This document shows, piece by piece, positions 1 to 12,900 of a stretch of DNA of 64,000 nt. Source of the DNA: Patiria pectinifera. Lineage: Eukaryota; Echinodermata; Asteroidea; Valvatida; Asterinidae. The translations under genes were made by a program, and so were the position numbers. Each line of letters opens with the position of its first letter. The first letter of the stretch is position 1. Below the pieces are notes generated by a model. That model searched no databases. It had not been told where the DNA came from and saw only the letters and a list, made by a program, of their open reading frames with translations. The stretch spans positions 29,347,513 to 29,411,512 of the forward strand of contig CM057147.1 in the NCBI GenBank assembly GCA_029964075.1, in the 5' to 3' direction.

Positions 1-46
1 AGGCAATACACCACCATATTTTCCTCAAAATAAAACATTAGTTAAA

Positions 47-219
47 GTGGTCAGAAATTGCCTCAGATCGCACCACAGAGCATCTAGAATCCAAAAAAAT
101 TTGGGGGCTCTTAAGCGGGCCCCGAACCCCACGCCGTAATTTATTGGACCCACTTTTTGGGGGGACCAAAATTTTGTTGGCCCCCCCCCAAAAAAAATTG
201 TGGTCTTGATCCGCCCTTG
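47..219. mobile_element. truncated hAT-like element, right part
   Basis: The stretch holds the same interior as the complete element at 4686-4978: a block reading GGTCAGAAA/TTGCCTCAGATC, then a block of G, then C and A runs. It ends in the same terminus, GATCCGCCCTTG. The left end is not recognisable, so this is a truncated or diverged copy cut near the window edge. The family assignment rests on the 8-bp TSD of the complete copy. Confidence 0.6.
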
Positions 220-2398
220 ACCTCATTTTGATCAGTATAGAATGAGCTGTTGACTATTCAACTTGGAGCAAGTTCGGGCAAGGACCATTGGTCGACTAAT
301 GGTTGATTTGTGACGTTACTTACGCCTGCGCACTAATAGCAACGTGCGAACGTATCTAGTCAAACGCGTAACGCAGCTGGTCAAAATGTCATCGCAAAAC
401 TTCTGGGTCCTGGCTCCCTGCTGTACGTTATGAATGCGCGCGGCTATTGATTACCAGCGATGCAACCAGACCCAGTAGGCTGGTTCCAAATAGTCGACTA
501 GCGTACTCAACCATCGATGACTAGACAGAGTTCGGGCTAACTTTAGTCGAACTATGGTTAACCATTAGGTCAACACATTTCTTGCGCAAACTTGACATTG
601 GCCGCCATGTTTTTGTAATACGACAGCGGGTTGCTGCGAAGACCCGATAGAAGGCGCCCACTGAATGGTCAGAATCTCGAGGTCAAGGCGCAATTAATCG
701 GCGTCGAATCTGCTCGCATACCTTTTCCGCGAAAACATGTAGCTGGCTGCGGTCTGAATAAAAAGGTTACACCACCATCACTTTGCACAGTTTTACACCA
801 AGAAGGATCATGCATACATTAATCAAAGTAGGTTTTTGCCCTTCACCGACGTTTAAACACTGTATACTCAGTGCATACATTATTTTAATGATCCACGGTC
901 AGGAACGTATTTTTCTTTTCAAACTTTTGTTCCGGGACGAACATGAAATGAAGCCCTTTTGATTGCGAAAGATTTGGTGTGAACGTTATGGACATGTTTG
1001 AATCAATTGTGAGAAATCTTCGCTCTAAAAACGAAAATGTAGATACGTTTCTGACTATACCTCGGGAAGTATGTGCACGACATCCAGGTACGCACCGCAC
1101 GTACCCTGCACCCAACTTTCAGACGAATTACAAAGGGTCGTAACAATACACCTTGGCGGATGCTCTGAGCACCGCGCACCGGGCATCGCGCTCTGCATCT
1201 GTCAGGCATGACCCGCAAATCCTCCAACTGAGGAAGTTGGGCCTTATCAGTGAAAAAAAAGATCTCCGTTTTGGATATGAAGTTGGGCAAAAGTTGAGTT
1301 ATCATTGAAAATTGGCTAGGGGAAATCCTGGTTCATGAACTATTCAAAACATTGGGGTCTAGTTGAAGAAAAACAACCCCAAACATTCAGCCCCAAAAGC
1401 GGTTATATTAAATTTTTCTGATAGTTATTATCCCACGCATGTCTTTCTTGGGCTTTGACATTCATTAATGTTTTAGCTGGTATTTTGCGCATATATTTAA
1501 CTTTACCGTTCTTCGAAAAAAAGTCACATTTTTGAACGAAGGATGGAGTATTAATTAACACAGACGGTAAGTAAGGAACGTGCAGCTCTGTATAATGTTC
1601 TATTGTGATTTAGTATACGCCATTGAGGTTTATAGTGTAAGCGCCATTGCATAGCAGATAGAGCGGCGTAATTGGTCAAATTTGCGGCGTGGGGACACGT
1701 GCATGAGGTTTCAGGTTCAGGATTGGACCCTTTTTCTTCTCCAATTTTTTTTGACAGGTCTGGGGTCCCAGCTCTGTCAGTGGATCCGCGCCTGGGGTGT
1801 CTGCTGCCCATGCAGCCCCACTCCACCTAACCCTATCCCCATCCCACCCCATCCCTAACCCCACACCTGAGCAACCGTGGCGCACCAAGGATTTGGCTTG
1901 GGGGGGGGGGGGCTCACCATTTTTGTTTCAAATTTTTTAGAAGTTAAATTTTTTTCAAACAATTTTGCCCAAAATGTTTGGCCGCAGATTTTTTTGTTTT
2001 TTTTTGTTTTTTTGGGAGGGGGGGGGACTATTTGGAAGTTGGTGGCCACTTACACCGTATTCTACTCGAAAATAGGCCACATACATATCACCAAGGTCAA
2101 ATCGTGGGACTAAAACAAAAGTTAACCGGGTGCGCCACTGCTGAGCAACCCCACGTTGTTATATGGCACTGGTGGTCCGTGACTCGGATTAGGGCGGAAG
2201 TTGCAACCTCCTCCACTTGCTCCGTACAAGCCAAAAGCTTTCCCCTCGTGTGCTAAACATAGTTGACAGAAGGATTGACAGGTTGTTGGTTATCGAGAGA
2301 TGTTGATCTGAAGAACATTCTTATTACCCGGTAACAGAAAAATAAAGAAGTTGGGTGTCAAGAAAGAACACAGTTAGCACAGCAGTATAGCTTCCACA
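220..2398. other. intergenic or intronic DNA upstream of exon 2858; no gene seen
   Basis: No exon with ependymin-like coding or other recognisable coding content was found on either strand. The stretch has homopolymer runs at 1900-1912 and 1990-2030. A short repeat at 826-875 matches the tail of the SINE at 4310-4477. Since exons 1 and 2 of the first ependymin-related gene are not here, this is probably part of its second intron. Confidence 0.5.
826..875 (-). repeat. SINE tail fragment
   Basis: A block of about 45 bases, with GCCCTTC then CCGACGT and TATACTCAGTG, recurs at 4323-4366, where it is attached to a tRNA-like head. Here the head is missing, so this looks like a 5'-truncated SINE copy lying in - orientation. 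Confidence 0.5.
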
Positions 2399-2758
2399 CA
2401 GTGGCGTCGCCAAGGGGGGGGGGGGGCAGGCGCTAGTGCCCCCCCCCCCGAGTGCCCCCCATCTGAGATTTGGGTTGGTAAAAAAAAATATATACAAAAT
2501 TCTGCGCGTTGTTAAAATCATTACCTCAAAAATAGCAATTTCTGGAGATATCTTCAGATCGAATTTAGCATCAAATGTGGCACCATTTTGCATCTAGCCC
2601 ATCCTCCGTATGCGAAAATTTTCCAAAGGGGAGGGGGGCACCCCCTTCCCTTAGACCCCTCCCCCAGGACGGCGATCCGTATCCACCTAAGTGCCCCCCC
2701 CCCATCAAATGCTGGTGCCCCCTGTGCCCCCAGACTGAAAAGTCTGGTGACGCCACTG
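2399..2758. mobile_element. non-autonomous hAT-like element with 8-bp TSD
   Basis: The ends are inverted repeats: CAGTGGCGTCGCCAAG on the left and the complement of TGGTGACGCCACTG on the right. Both sides carry CTTCCACA (2391-2398 and 2759-2766), an 8-bp TSD. Long G and C runs sit just inside the ends. The 360-bp element has no coding capacity. CAG termini with 8-bp TSDs are typical of the hAT superfamily. It lies about 100 bp upstream of the acceptor of the exon at 2858. Confidence 0.85.
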
Positions 2759-2857
2759 CTTCCACAAAACATCCTAAGGCAGGTTTGCACAGCATGGTAT
2801 GTTTGTTGTGCTTTGTATTTATTTTATTCATTTATTACTTATGTCTGACATCTGCAG

Positions 2858-5800
2858 GGAGTTCAGTACACCATTGATCGCAGTGAATCCAAGTGTGACA
2901 AAACTAAGTTGGCAGGCCCCATGCAACACTGTGTGGCCGGTAAGTGTTGAGTCACCAAAAATCGTGGACCTAGGACAAAAGGGTTTAGGGCACAAACAAT
3001 ACTAAAAAGTTACAAGTACAAAGGAATGAGGATTAGGAACAATTAACCTATTGTGGTAGAATCGCGTCAACGCAGCTTGTGAGATATTGTCCAATTACAT
3101 GATAGACGTGGAACGCGCAAAACCTGAGACAAACAAAAGTTAACTACAAAACTTCACAGGGTTGTTTAAGGGGGGGGGGGGTGGAATTTTCCGTCACTTG
3201 CTCAGGCTCCGTTTCGAATTCACGAAGGGTCAAAATGCATATTATGCGACGCCCAAATTTTGTCCACATGGTCCGCAGTGAAACAGAAATCACATCCGGT
3301 ATGGAATGTGTACATTTCTATGATAAAGTTGTCGGATAGCATTTGCGCACATTGGCTAACTGCGGTCTTTATAAACAGCTGCAGCCAGATGTCTTTATAC
3401 CACCCCGCCTTCCTTCAAAAGATTCTGCAACCTCGTACCCAGGGTGTCGAGCAGTACGCGCCCATCACTACCTGCTCTATCACCCTGGTATTGGATCATT
3501 TGCATGTGCAAGATTTTCGAACACGTATATGCAAATGAGGAATAGTCTGGTGCCTGCATGTGCGTTACATTAGCGTTTGTTTTTGTATGCGGTGTCTGGG
3601 GTAAATACAGAGTGAATTCGTAGCAGCGCAAGCATGGCGTGAGTTACGAAAACATGACGATTTTTATTCAATTAAACTGTTACGATCTTAACGAAACAAT
3701 AAGCAGTATCACATTTCATATTAATATTAACAAACTGGAAAGGAAATTAATATTTTCGAGAAGACGTGGACGAATGATCGCGAAAACACGTACTGCACGT
3801 TGTAAATAACAACACCAAGTACACGATAAAAATCCATTACTAGCCAATTGCGGTATCGAATCAGGATACAGGAAGAAAGTTTCCTATCCAGGGTTTACTA
3901 TTGGAAACCGTGTTGGAAATAAAGTAAGCACTGGGGATGAGGTTAAAGATTCTGTGAAGCTCATCAGCGTGTCCCAGCGCCCTGTTTGCAGGGCGGGGGA
4001 TACGAGCGAACGGCCGGTTGGCCGATTTGCCGGTTGGGCGATTTGTAAATGTGGTTCTGGATCTTCCATTTTTGGCTCTCTTTCCTAGGTGGAGCTATCT
4101 TCAACGCCACTGCCTACCTTGGGGACAAAAAGTTGAACATCGAAAGCTACTACTATGTCATACTGACACCTCAGCAGCAAGGCCGATTGGCATTGTCGGT
4201 GACCCAGGGTGACTGCCTACCAAATAGTTACAGCTTCACTGGAAAGGCCGGACCAAGTAAGTGCATGCATAATAATAGAGGCCTTTCACGACCTCGTCCC
4301 CGATTGATGTACGAACTCAAACTAGGTTTTGCCCTTCTCCGACGTATAAACATTGTATACTCAGTGTGTTACCTCCCGAGTTAAAGTTGGAGACAAAACA
4401 CTCGGATGAGACTCGAACCCACGACCTCCTGCTTTACGTAGCGCATTCGTCTTACAACTCGACCAGCGAGCTAACGGGATCGGTTGGCTGGTTTTAATCT
4501 GATGTACATAGCAGCGGGACCGCATTAACTATTCACAATATGGAATTTTTGCGTCGGGGTGATGTACGATCTGCTTGCGCCAAGATGTTCCCCAGCAGGG
4601 AACATCTTGTGTAATTTATTGTGGGTGTTAGTCGATGTCTCGATGACTTTTGGATGATCTTCCCTCCAAAGATTAATTGTCACACCAAGGGCGGATCGGG
4701 GGGGGGGACGTTGGCCATGCCCCCCCCCCAAAAAAAACGAACCCAATTTTTTTATGTGACGTCGCAATAAAGGCAGGCACCGCTTACACTACCATCCTTT
4801 TCTAAAAAAAAATTGGTAAAAAATGGTCAGAAACTGCCTCAGATCGCACCACAGAGCATCTAGAATTAAAAAAAAATCGGGGCCCGAACCTCACGCCTTA
4901 ATTTCTGGGACCCACTTTTTGGGGACCAATTTTGTTTGCACCCCCCTCCTCAAGAAAAGTGTTCTGGATCCGCCCTTGTGTCACACGAAAAGTAGTCCTT
5001 AAGCCCGTCGCCATATTGAAAAAGGATCCTTCCGCTCTATTGAAAAAGAGAATGTTTCCCGTCCAGTGTTCATCACATTGTCAGCAACAAGCTAGTCTGG
5101 TTCAGATCTGGGACCCCTCCCTGGTTTTGTTTGTTTTAGCAGAACATCCAATCAAGTGCCAGGACAAACAATACAAAACTAGGCTATGAAGAGATATAAA
5201 TACAATGATAAAATCAGTTGCAGGTGTAGAATGGTTAGGGGTTTAAACAGGACAGTCATGCAGGGCAGGGGCGTAGCACGGTCATTTTTATTGGGGGGGG
5301 GTACAATTTTTTTGAAAAGGGCACTTGCACATCAGTGGTGAAATGTAGACACATTTTTTTCTCCGGACACTTGGCCTCCGTAAAAGGGGGGGGCTGTTCA
5401 AAACTGACAATTATGCACACAAATGGCCAATATATGGTGCTTTTCAGGGCAATACATGTGCGAAATTCTGAAAAAGGCACCCAAAACGGCAGATGCAACA
5501 AAAAAGGGCACCACTTCTTTTTTGAAAAGGGGCACTTGTTCAGAAAAAAAGGACAATTCGTAAAAAAAATGGCACTCTTTACAAATTATTGGGTGGTAAG
5601 CCCGTTGAAAAAAGGGCATTTGATTGGAAAAAGACAGTCTTTAAAAATTGGGAAATACCCCCTTACCCCGGCTGGCTTCGCCTATGCAGGGAAAAAAGTA
5701 GCACCTGCCTGCTCCCCCCCCCCGCCCCTCCATTTGACAACTACCCCTTTCCCTTGAGCCATTGATGGATCAGGTTTTCAGGTTTCAGGTTTATTTCCAA

Positions 5801-5912
5801 ACTTAAGGTCAGTTGAATACCGTACCGGGAAAATTTCCTCATTTTAAATGTTTTACTGTAAATTATTTATCCTTCCGTCTTTGGCGCTTGCACTATTGGA
5901 TGATGTATATAA

Positions 5913-5988
<76 letters not shown>

Positions 5989-6872
5989 AAGATGAAGCTT
6001 ATTTTGATGGATCCGCCCTGGATGCAAACACAAACCATTCTCATTTTGTTGTTGTCCAATTTGCTTCTGTACTTTCAGCCTCCATTCTTACCGTCACTGG
6101 CTTTTTCAACTACGTGGAGGGCATTGCCGATCCTGCCTCGTTCTTCGATGTGCCTGACTACTGCCCTTCGGTAAACCTACGTTTAATGCTTTTGATATAC
6201 CTCATTTCCCGTCAGAAAAAAAAGAAAGTTCAACGATTCTTCAGACTTGCTTTTATATACTAGATTTCCTTGTAATAGTCAGTGGGCTAGCAAGGATTTT
6301 GTCGGGGGTTAAGGGGGAGGGGACGGGGTGGGCGGGGGGGGGGGAGCACCAGCATAATATGGGGTGACACCAGGGCCGGACCCCAAACACAATTCCCCAA
6401 AAGGGTCAAGGGAATTAAGGGGATTAGAATCGAGTACAAAATATAGTCGACTTCAATGCACTTCTGTTCCATTGCTCAAAAAAGTAATTAACAGACACTT
6501 GTGTTCTTTAGCACGCGGCATATTTCACGATTGTTTGTGTGTGGGGGGAACCTGGGAGCGAGGGGGGGGGGAGGGGGGCACTAGGAATTTGTGGTCTCTC
6601 CCGGCCCCACTTGGTTACTCCACTGGCAGTAGTAAGAATGTCTGCAGTTCCAACATCCACATTGAAGCAGCCAAAATCACCCAGAGCAGCTATACAGCTA
6701 GCTGTATTTGGTGGTTCGGTTTTTGTTAAAAAACTGAAATATTTTTGTCCCCCCCGTTTAATTAACTTAATCTCTTTCTAAAGCAATTTGTTTATTGTTT
6801 TTCGATACTCAGTATATCACCGCAGAATCGGAGTTGCTGAAACAGCTGAAGTACCAGCGTGTCCCGTATTAA
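2858..6872 (+). CDS. ependymin-related protein, copy 1 (3' part, exons 3-6)
   Basis: Four exons read 2858-2939, 4089-4256, 6079-6170 and 6813-6872, each bounded by AG and GT; the last ends in TAA. Intron phases are 1, 1, 0. The peptide begins GVQYTIDRSESKC, with the ependymin YTID strand and two cysteines (SKC, QHC). It continues with NATAYLGDKKLNIESYYY, the conserved GDC motif (SVTQGDCLP), then GFFNYVEGIADPASFFDVPDYC, and ends QLKYQRVPY. The family consists of secreted, often N-glycosylated extracellular-matrix or lysosome-associated proteins; NAT is a glycosylation sequon. Exons 1 and 2 are not in the window and should lie upstream, so the gene is partial. Lengths of 82, 168, 92 and 60 bases match copy 2 closely. 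No frame break is seen. Intron 4 carries several transposons and a TAAA microsatellite. Confidence 0.88.
4310..4477 (-). mobile_element. tRNA-derived SINE
   Basis: On the - strand a tRNA-like head is readable: a box A-like TAGCTCGCTGGTCGAG (complement of 4459-4474) and a box B-like GGTTCGAGTC (complement near 4411-4419). It is followed by a tail shared with the repeat at 826-875. This makes it a SINE rather than a functional tRNA gene, as the head continues into the repeat tail. It lies in intron 4 of the first ependymin-related gene. Confidence 0.6.
4686..4978. mobile_element. non-autonomous hAT-like element with 8-bp TSD
   Basis: The left end is CAAGGGCGGATC and the right end its complement (GGATCCGCCCTTG), flanked on both sides by TGTCACAC (4678-4685 and 4979-4986). 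The 293-bp interior is non-coding, with G, C and A runs. A truncated relative lies at 47-219. Confidence 0.82.
5266..5683. mobile_element. hAT-like element with 8-bp TSD, imperfect ends
   Basis: The flanks share ATGCAGGG (5258-5265 and 5684-5691). The left end CAGGGGCGTAGC pairs imperfectly with the right end GGCTTCGCCT. The interior is rich in short A and G runs and repeats AAAGGGCAC-like units. The TIR is short, so the call rests mainly on the TSD and the CAG terminus. Confidence 0.6.
5911..5987. repeat. (TAAA)n microsatellite
   Basis: About 19 uninterrupted AAAT/TAAA units lie 90 bp upstream of the acceptor of the exon at 6079. Confidence 0.95.
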
Positions 6873-9800
6873 AGGACAACGATATAGTTGCGTCCGGTCG
6901 ACCACAAGGAACTTGAACTGACAGTGGAGAGAATCGATTATTTTGTTAATGGTGTTTAAAGATGCTGTATGTCTTGTTGTTTATGAAACAAACTAAGTAT
7001 CAATGCATGAATAAGCCCCTTTAAAGGTAAAGATTTAGTCACTTTAATGTAGGCCTATAGTGCTTAGCAAGTAATGGTAAAGATGTGGAATGGTCGGCGT
7101 TCGGCACTTGTAATCAATTTTTAAGTTGGACCGTGTGAATGCAGGGGCAGTTGAGTATGGCATAGCTATAAGTCCGATTCATACATTTATGAGTGTCGTG
7201 TCAAGCGCAGTGTGGGAGGGTGACGTTCCCCATCATTCGTATTAAAAACAGAAGTGTTACTGAACGGGCGTGAACCATAATCGGGCTCATATAATAACGC
7301 CCTCTTTGAAGTGCCCGGCCTCCATTCAACTTATTTTTCGTAAAAAAGGGGGAATTATTTTGGCATTTAAAGAACACCCTCTCCCCTGGGATCGAAAACT
7401 TGGATACTACACTGTCTGGGACTCGTGCTGGTGAAATAAGAAAATAAAAGCTCAGTAGAACAAACTTTAAAGCGGTATTATTGTCATCAAATATAAGGTA
7501 CATCACTGCTGGTTCGTAATTGTGTGTCATATTTAGAGCCACATGCTGCTTGGCCCAATTTCATAGCGCTGCTTAATAGTTAGCAGAAAAGTTGTTTACA
7601 GCAGAAATTGTGCTAATCTTAAAGGGCTCATGCATTATAACTTTCTTAATAATTATTATCATTGAAAATGCACTTTTGTGTCCCATTACTTGTACCTCGT
7701 GTTTCAATTTTCCTTTTTCCATTTTGAAGGTTCTTTTGATGCCTTGTTTTTTTTATGCTAATTCAAATTTCCATACTCATGAGCAAAGCTTTTATAAAGT
7801 ATCTTTTCTTGGTTGATTCGTTGTTGTGTAAGTACATGGCAGTACAGTAGGCCAATTAATGGGCAAACCTTTTCACAAGTAATGTTTTCAATAAGCAAAT
7901 TTTGTGTTTGAACAGAAAACCCCTAAACTGAACAGTGTCGAATTTCTGAAATCACATCTTAGCAACAGCGCCCTCGGTTGACCTGAAAAGCATGGACAAT
8001 TTAAAATGTTTAAAGAAGTGCACTTTTCAATACAATTAACCACAAAGGGATGTCAAATAATGTTCATACCTTTACGAGGAGTAGAAAGTTGCACAAAAAG
8101 TGTTCCTAAGAAAAGTTCGCCGCATGAACCCTATAAAACGCCATGTCGAGGCGTAAAATGTGCTAGAGGTTGCGCGCGAAATGTCTATAGTTAGGTCACT
8201 GATTTAAGCAACTTTTTCCTCTGTGATTAACAGGCTTTTGATGTGCTTACTGCTTACGGTCTCCATGAAATAAACGGAAGCTCTGGTAGCACAAAATCGG
8301 CAGTTAAGCGGCGTTATTAAATTCGGGCCAGATCTCTCATTTCGACGTATCAACAAAATTACGGACTTTCCGACAATGTTATACGATATGCGTAGGCCTA
8401 TAGCTAATGCTTGAATGTTTGTCGCTTGCTTTGCTATTTAGAATATGTTAAATGCTGAAAAACAAAACAAAACTGTTACTTTACCCCAAAGTGTGTCAAA
8501 TCAGGCTTTCCTATTGGGTTGTTCCACCGACTTCTCGATCGCAATATTGTGAATAATTGTAGAATTACCGAGCAGTGTTAGGTTTGGTGGTTCGGTTTGG
8601 ATCAAGTTTGGTGTTTCACTTTGTCAGAAAAGTCATCATCAGCCTTGACTTCCATAAATGGTTTCACGGTCCTATAGAAATGCAGATCGTGTCAATGTTG
8701 CGTAGAAATAGGTTGAAAAGTTCGTTTTTCGACGATTACTTAATTTTGCAAACTTTTTTTTATTTAAATGAGAAATATAAGTTGCAAAGTTACTAACACT
8801 AACGTTCATGAGCTTTATAGAAGGCAATAAATTGAGCAAGCATCCTTGCGTTGTATACCTGTCTAAAATCATTTCATTTGATTCACCGATCCGATACGAA
8901 TAAACTTTCGCTCGTAATAGCAATGCTTACATGCCAAGGCTAAATACCTTGTTCTCTGAATCTGTTTTAAATGATAAACTGAATGGGATGCTGACAGACT
9001 ATTTTATAATTGGAAGGCGCTCCAAACCTCAGTTTTTTTTCTATTTCTTTTTTTTTCTTCAAATGTGGCTTCAAGTTGGTTGGCCTATACACCTTTTTTT
9101 TTCCTTCTAAATTTTGATATTCGTTTCCGAACGAAATTGAAAGGAATTATAATGTCCCGTACCAAATACATTTGCCTTGTTTGTTTTGCAGTGTAGTGGT
9201 TTATCTGGCGTGCTCCAGTTCAGAAATCGCGCACACGATTCAGAACGACTAAGGATGGTCCCGCTCTTAATTCAAAAGTTGAACATAATTAATTGATTAC
9301 TTGTTGTGGGCTGCTTTTTTTCGTGCGATGTCTCATTGTAAAGCTCTTTACTAATGTAATGCTAGGAAATTATCAATTCAATTTGAAATTTTTTTTTTGA
9401 AGGTGCCACACCCCAAAAAACACGTATACACCAACTTTAAAACATTAGGATATGTTTAATCACAACTGAATTATTCATCAAAGCATACTGGTATATTTAG
9501 GGCCTAATTTCCATGATTTTTTGTTTCATTACAGCTCCATGCATGTATATACTCGCAACTAGTGCCAAAAAAATAAAGAGTTTATCTCGCTCTCAATTTA
9601 ATATGGCCGACTCGTGAGTAAAGTCTTTTGAATAGGTTTTGTTTTCAAAGATCATCAGTTCCGCCATGCGGTCGATGCGTGCCATGGGCTTTGTTGCCAG
9701 CAGTTTTTTTTTAAGGGGGGGGGGGAGGGGCAGATCCAGGATTGTTTGCAAAAAGCAATCATCGGCCGTGGAATAATCCAATAATCGTGGCATGCACATC

Positions 9801-9989
9801 ATATCACGATTGGGGGCGCTGTTAAACAAAATTACGCCACACGCAGTGTCACGAGATCAACAACGCACAGTACATACACAGTACGTGCACGTGATACAAT
9901 GCATGACCTTGTACCTTTGTGCAGCATTACCTATCTGCCTATGGCATAATGGCTGAATGGTGAATGGTATTCTTGTTGAACACGGAAAC
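6873..9989. other. 3' flank of copy 1 and intergenic DNA; no gene seen
   Basis: This is the spacer between the stop codon of copy 1 and the start codon of copy 2. It is AT-rich, with no coding exon seen on either strand. It contains the inverted terminal pair at 7553-8335 and a G-run-rich patch near 9715-9730. A polyadenylation-type AATAAA is at 9572-9577, too far away to assign with confidence. Confidence 0.5.
7553..8335. mobile_element. probable TIR element with GGCCCAATTT-type ends
   Basis: The left end GGCCCAATTTCATAGCG and the complement of the right end (GGCCCGAATTTAATAACG) are similar and both run into GCTGCTTAA-like or GCCGCTTAA-like sequence. The pair at 19695-20393 has related ends in the same arrangement. 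No clear TSD was found, so the boundaries are approximate. Confidence 0.4.
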
Positions 9990-12900
9990 ATGGCGGTGAA
10001 AGCAGTGCTGGTTTGGATTCTGGCTGTGGTGGCAACCAGTGTGGCTCAGAAGAAATGTTGTTACCCTGATCAGTTTGAGACATTAGATGGTGAGTCCTGC
10101 CGTCTGCCTGTATTGGAGGGAATTCAAGGAACACAAACTTTCGTTCCAAGTTCCTCCGTGGCCTCATAAGGAGGAGAAATTACCATGGGCTGGCATGGAG
10201 CAATTCCTCCATGGAAATTGGAATTAACTTAAGTTAAGTTAATTCCAATTTACATCCTCTGCATATACAGTATTGTGAGCCACGGTCACATGTGATCTGT
10301 GCTAAATTTCCTGAAAATTGTGTTCGCAAATTTGAAATGTCGGCTGTAGGGCTAGACCCGTGAACGTGGCTTGTAAACTACGCCACGTTGTTGTGTCATT
10401 TTGAACCTGGCGAAATTGTCCCTCTGACTCCCTGCGTAACACACACTGGATGTTATTTTGCCCATGTAATAAGTACTCACATATGAAGCTGTCTTGAAAT
10501 CCGTTTGCACGTCAAAACTTGCATTTGACGAAGTTTGAGGAAAATTCTGGCCCCGATTTTCCGGTTTATGAAGTCCTGCTAGCTGCCATTTTCTCCCAAG
10601 TGACGCATGCGCATTGCATTTTATTGTACCGTCCTTCGTATAATTCTGCGGCTGTTTACTGTCACAGCTAAAAGAGACATCGTTTTAGACAAGTTTCAAG
10701 TCCTTTCCTCTCTCACCGCACCGCACGCTGGCGCACGTGCGCCCACTTGCGTGAGCGCACACGTACACGTCATGAGCCGAACAGCCAATCGGGTGCGGGG
10801 TTGTTCTTTTTTCGGGATTGCGACATGAAACAGCCGTCAATCTGTCCAAGCGACTCGTCCGGGGTCATTTGTTAGGGTCACTTGTCGTGTAAAAATGAAA
10901 TTTCTGTACACGTTCGTATGGGTCTTTACTGATGGGCAAATTTCATCGAAATTACACAGCTTAAACAATCGGACGGGCAAATTTAGATTTCTAGGTGAGT
11001 ACTCAACACCCATACGGAATTATGTAGCCGGATCGATTTTCGCTAGGTTCAAAATGACACAACAACGTGGCGTTGTATACAACGCCACATTCACGGGTCT
11101 ACTGTAGGGCCTACCTTAAATTAAGTAAGTTTAAGACGAATGTCGGACACTTCGCCCCATTTCCACGTCGCCCCATGTCACTTCGCCTCTAACCACTTCG
11201 CCCCATCCCCACTTCGCCCCATTCCCACATCGCCCCATCCCCACTTCGCCCCATCCCCACTTCGCCCCAGCCGTTACATGTAAAAAAAATCTCATTTATT
11301 TTATTGGCTTAAAAAACAATTTCAACAGATCCAATTTTGTTCCCAACCCGGCTATACCAACCCGTCTCCCACTTATCTGAGAACGACAATACCTTAGACA
11401 TCCTAATTTCACTCTTGGAGGAACCAATCTCATCTAAATGATGTGTTGTTCTTACGCACATTTTTTATTCACAAGCCAATAGGAGAGGCGTCTCTGAATG
11501 GGATAGAGCCATCATTTCTCTCATCTGTGTCTCGAGCACCTCATCAGAGAGTTTGTATTTTTCCTAAGTTTCTAGAATTGGGAGCATTTATTATCTGGGG
11601 TCTTTGGCAGTTTATTTGGTCTGCACCCCGGGCCCTAACCTTCACCTTTTTCATACTACATGGGGCGAAGTGGGGATGGGGCGAAGTGGGGATGGGGCGA
11701 AGCGGGGATGGGGCGAAGCGGGGATGGGGCGAAGCGGGGATGGGGCGAAGCGGAGATGGGGCGATGTGGGGATGGGGCGAAGAGGGGATGGGGCGAGGTG
11801 GGGATGGGGCGAAGAGGGGATGGGGCGATGTGGGGATGGGGCGAAGTGGGGATGGGGCGAAGTGGGGTGGGGATGGGGCGAAGCGGGGGTGGGGCGATGT
11901 GGGGATGGGGCGATGTGGGGATGGGGCGATGTGGGGATGGGGCGAAGTGGGGATGGGGCGAAGTGGTTAGGGGCGAAGTGACATGGGGCGACGTGGAAAT
12001 GGGGCGAAGCGTCCGACACCCGTTTAAGACATCTAGTTTTTCTACAATTTTGAGGGTAAAGTTGGAGAAGGTTTGTCCAAACATGGAGCTGCAAATGCCA
12101 GAATAAAATAGATCATTTATGTAACTTTTCCTGATTATTCGCATCTAGGTTCCATTGGAAAACAAAACAGACTAGATTTCAAATTTGGACAATATGAACA
12201 TGGTCATGGACCGGCCATGGTGGACACGGCTTAAGTAGGAGCATTGCCTGGTATTTGACCTCATTTACTGATTGGATGAGATAAACATTTCCGAAAAGTG
12301 AAGAAAAGACAGTTTGCCTATGGTACATGCATTGTTTGGAAGAAATCAATAATATAGAAAGTGGTTTAAAAAGGTGTGCACATGTGCTTTTGTTTTTGTT
12401 GTTAATTTCAGGATATTAGTGAAATACTGGAAGAATTACCCATGGCACCTTGATGTGAGAATCATGTCTCGAGTGCTGATACAGAGATTTTGTACATGAG
12501 AGGTTGCAATTCAAAATATGAAATGTCAACTTTTGAATCGCTAGCAACAGAATCCACGGATGGGACTTAAAGGAATGTACAACATTTGCTTTTGCTACAA
12601 TTTTCAGAAATAAATGGATTTGGAGGATTAGTAGGGGCCTACTGTTAGCAAATATTGTTAAAATGACTTGTTTCACGTTTTGGGCTTGTAGATGTTGGAA
12701 AAACCAAGAAAACCATTCATGTTCTTGTAGTCTGGTTTCCAGACCTCACTTAAGTTGAAACGGAGAATTTAAAGACTTTGGGGAATTGTAAGATCAGAGA
12801 GTCAGTCTAGTAGGCTTGTACCCCTTCACAGTTGCAAAGAAAACACGGAATAACTAATTATGAAACTTTAGGAGCAGTTTTGAAAATAAAGCCAGTTTTC

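Noticed and set aside
4395-4477. tRNA gene on the - strand
   Set aside because: Box A-like and box B-like motifs are present, but the sequence continues into a repeat tail also found at 826-875, so it is a SINE.
11443-12144. Several long open frames of Gly/Trp/Arg or Ser/Pro/His repeats on both strands
   Set aside because: They are translations of the 15-bp minisatellite in the element at 11138-12022; the frame stays open in several phases, which repeats without stops always allow.
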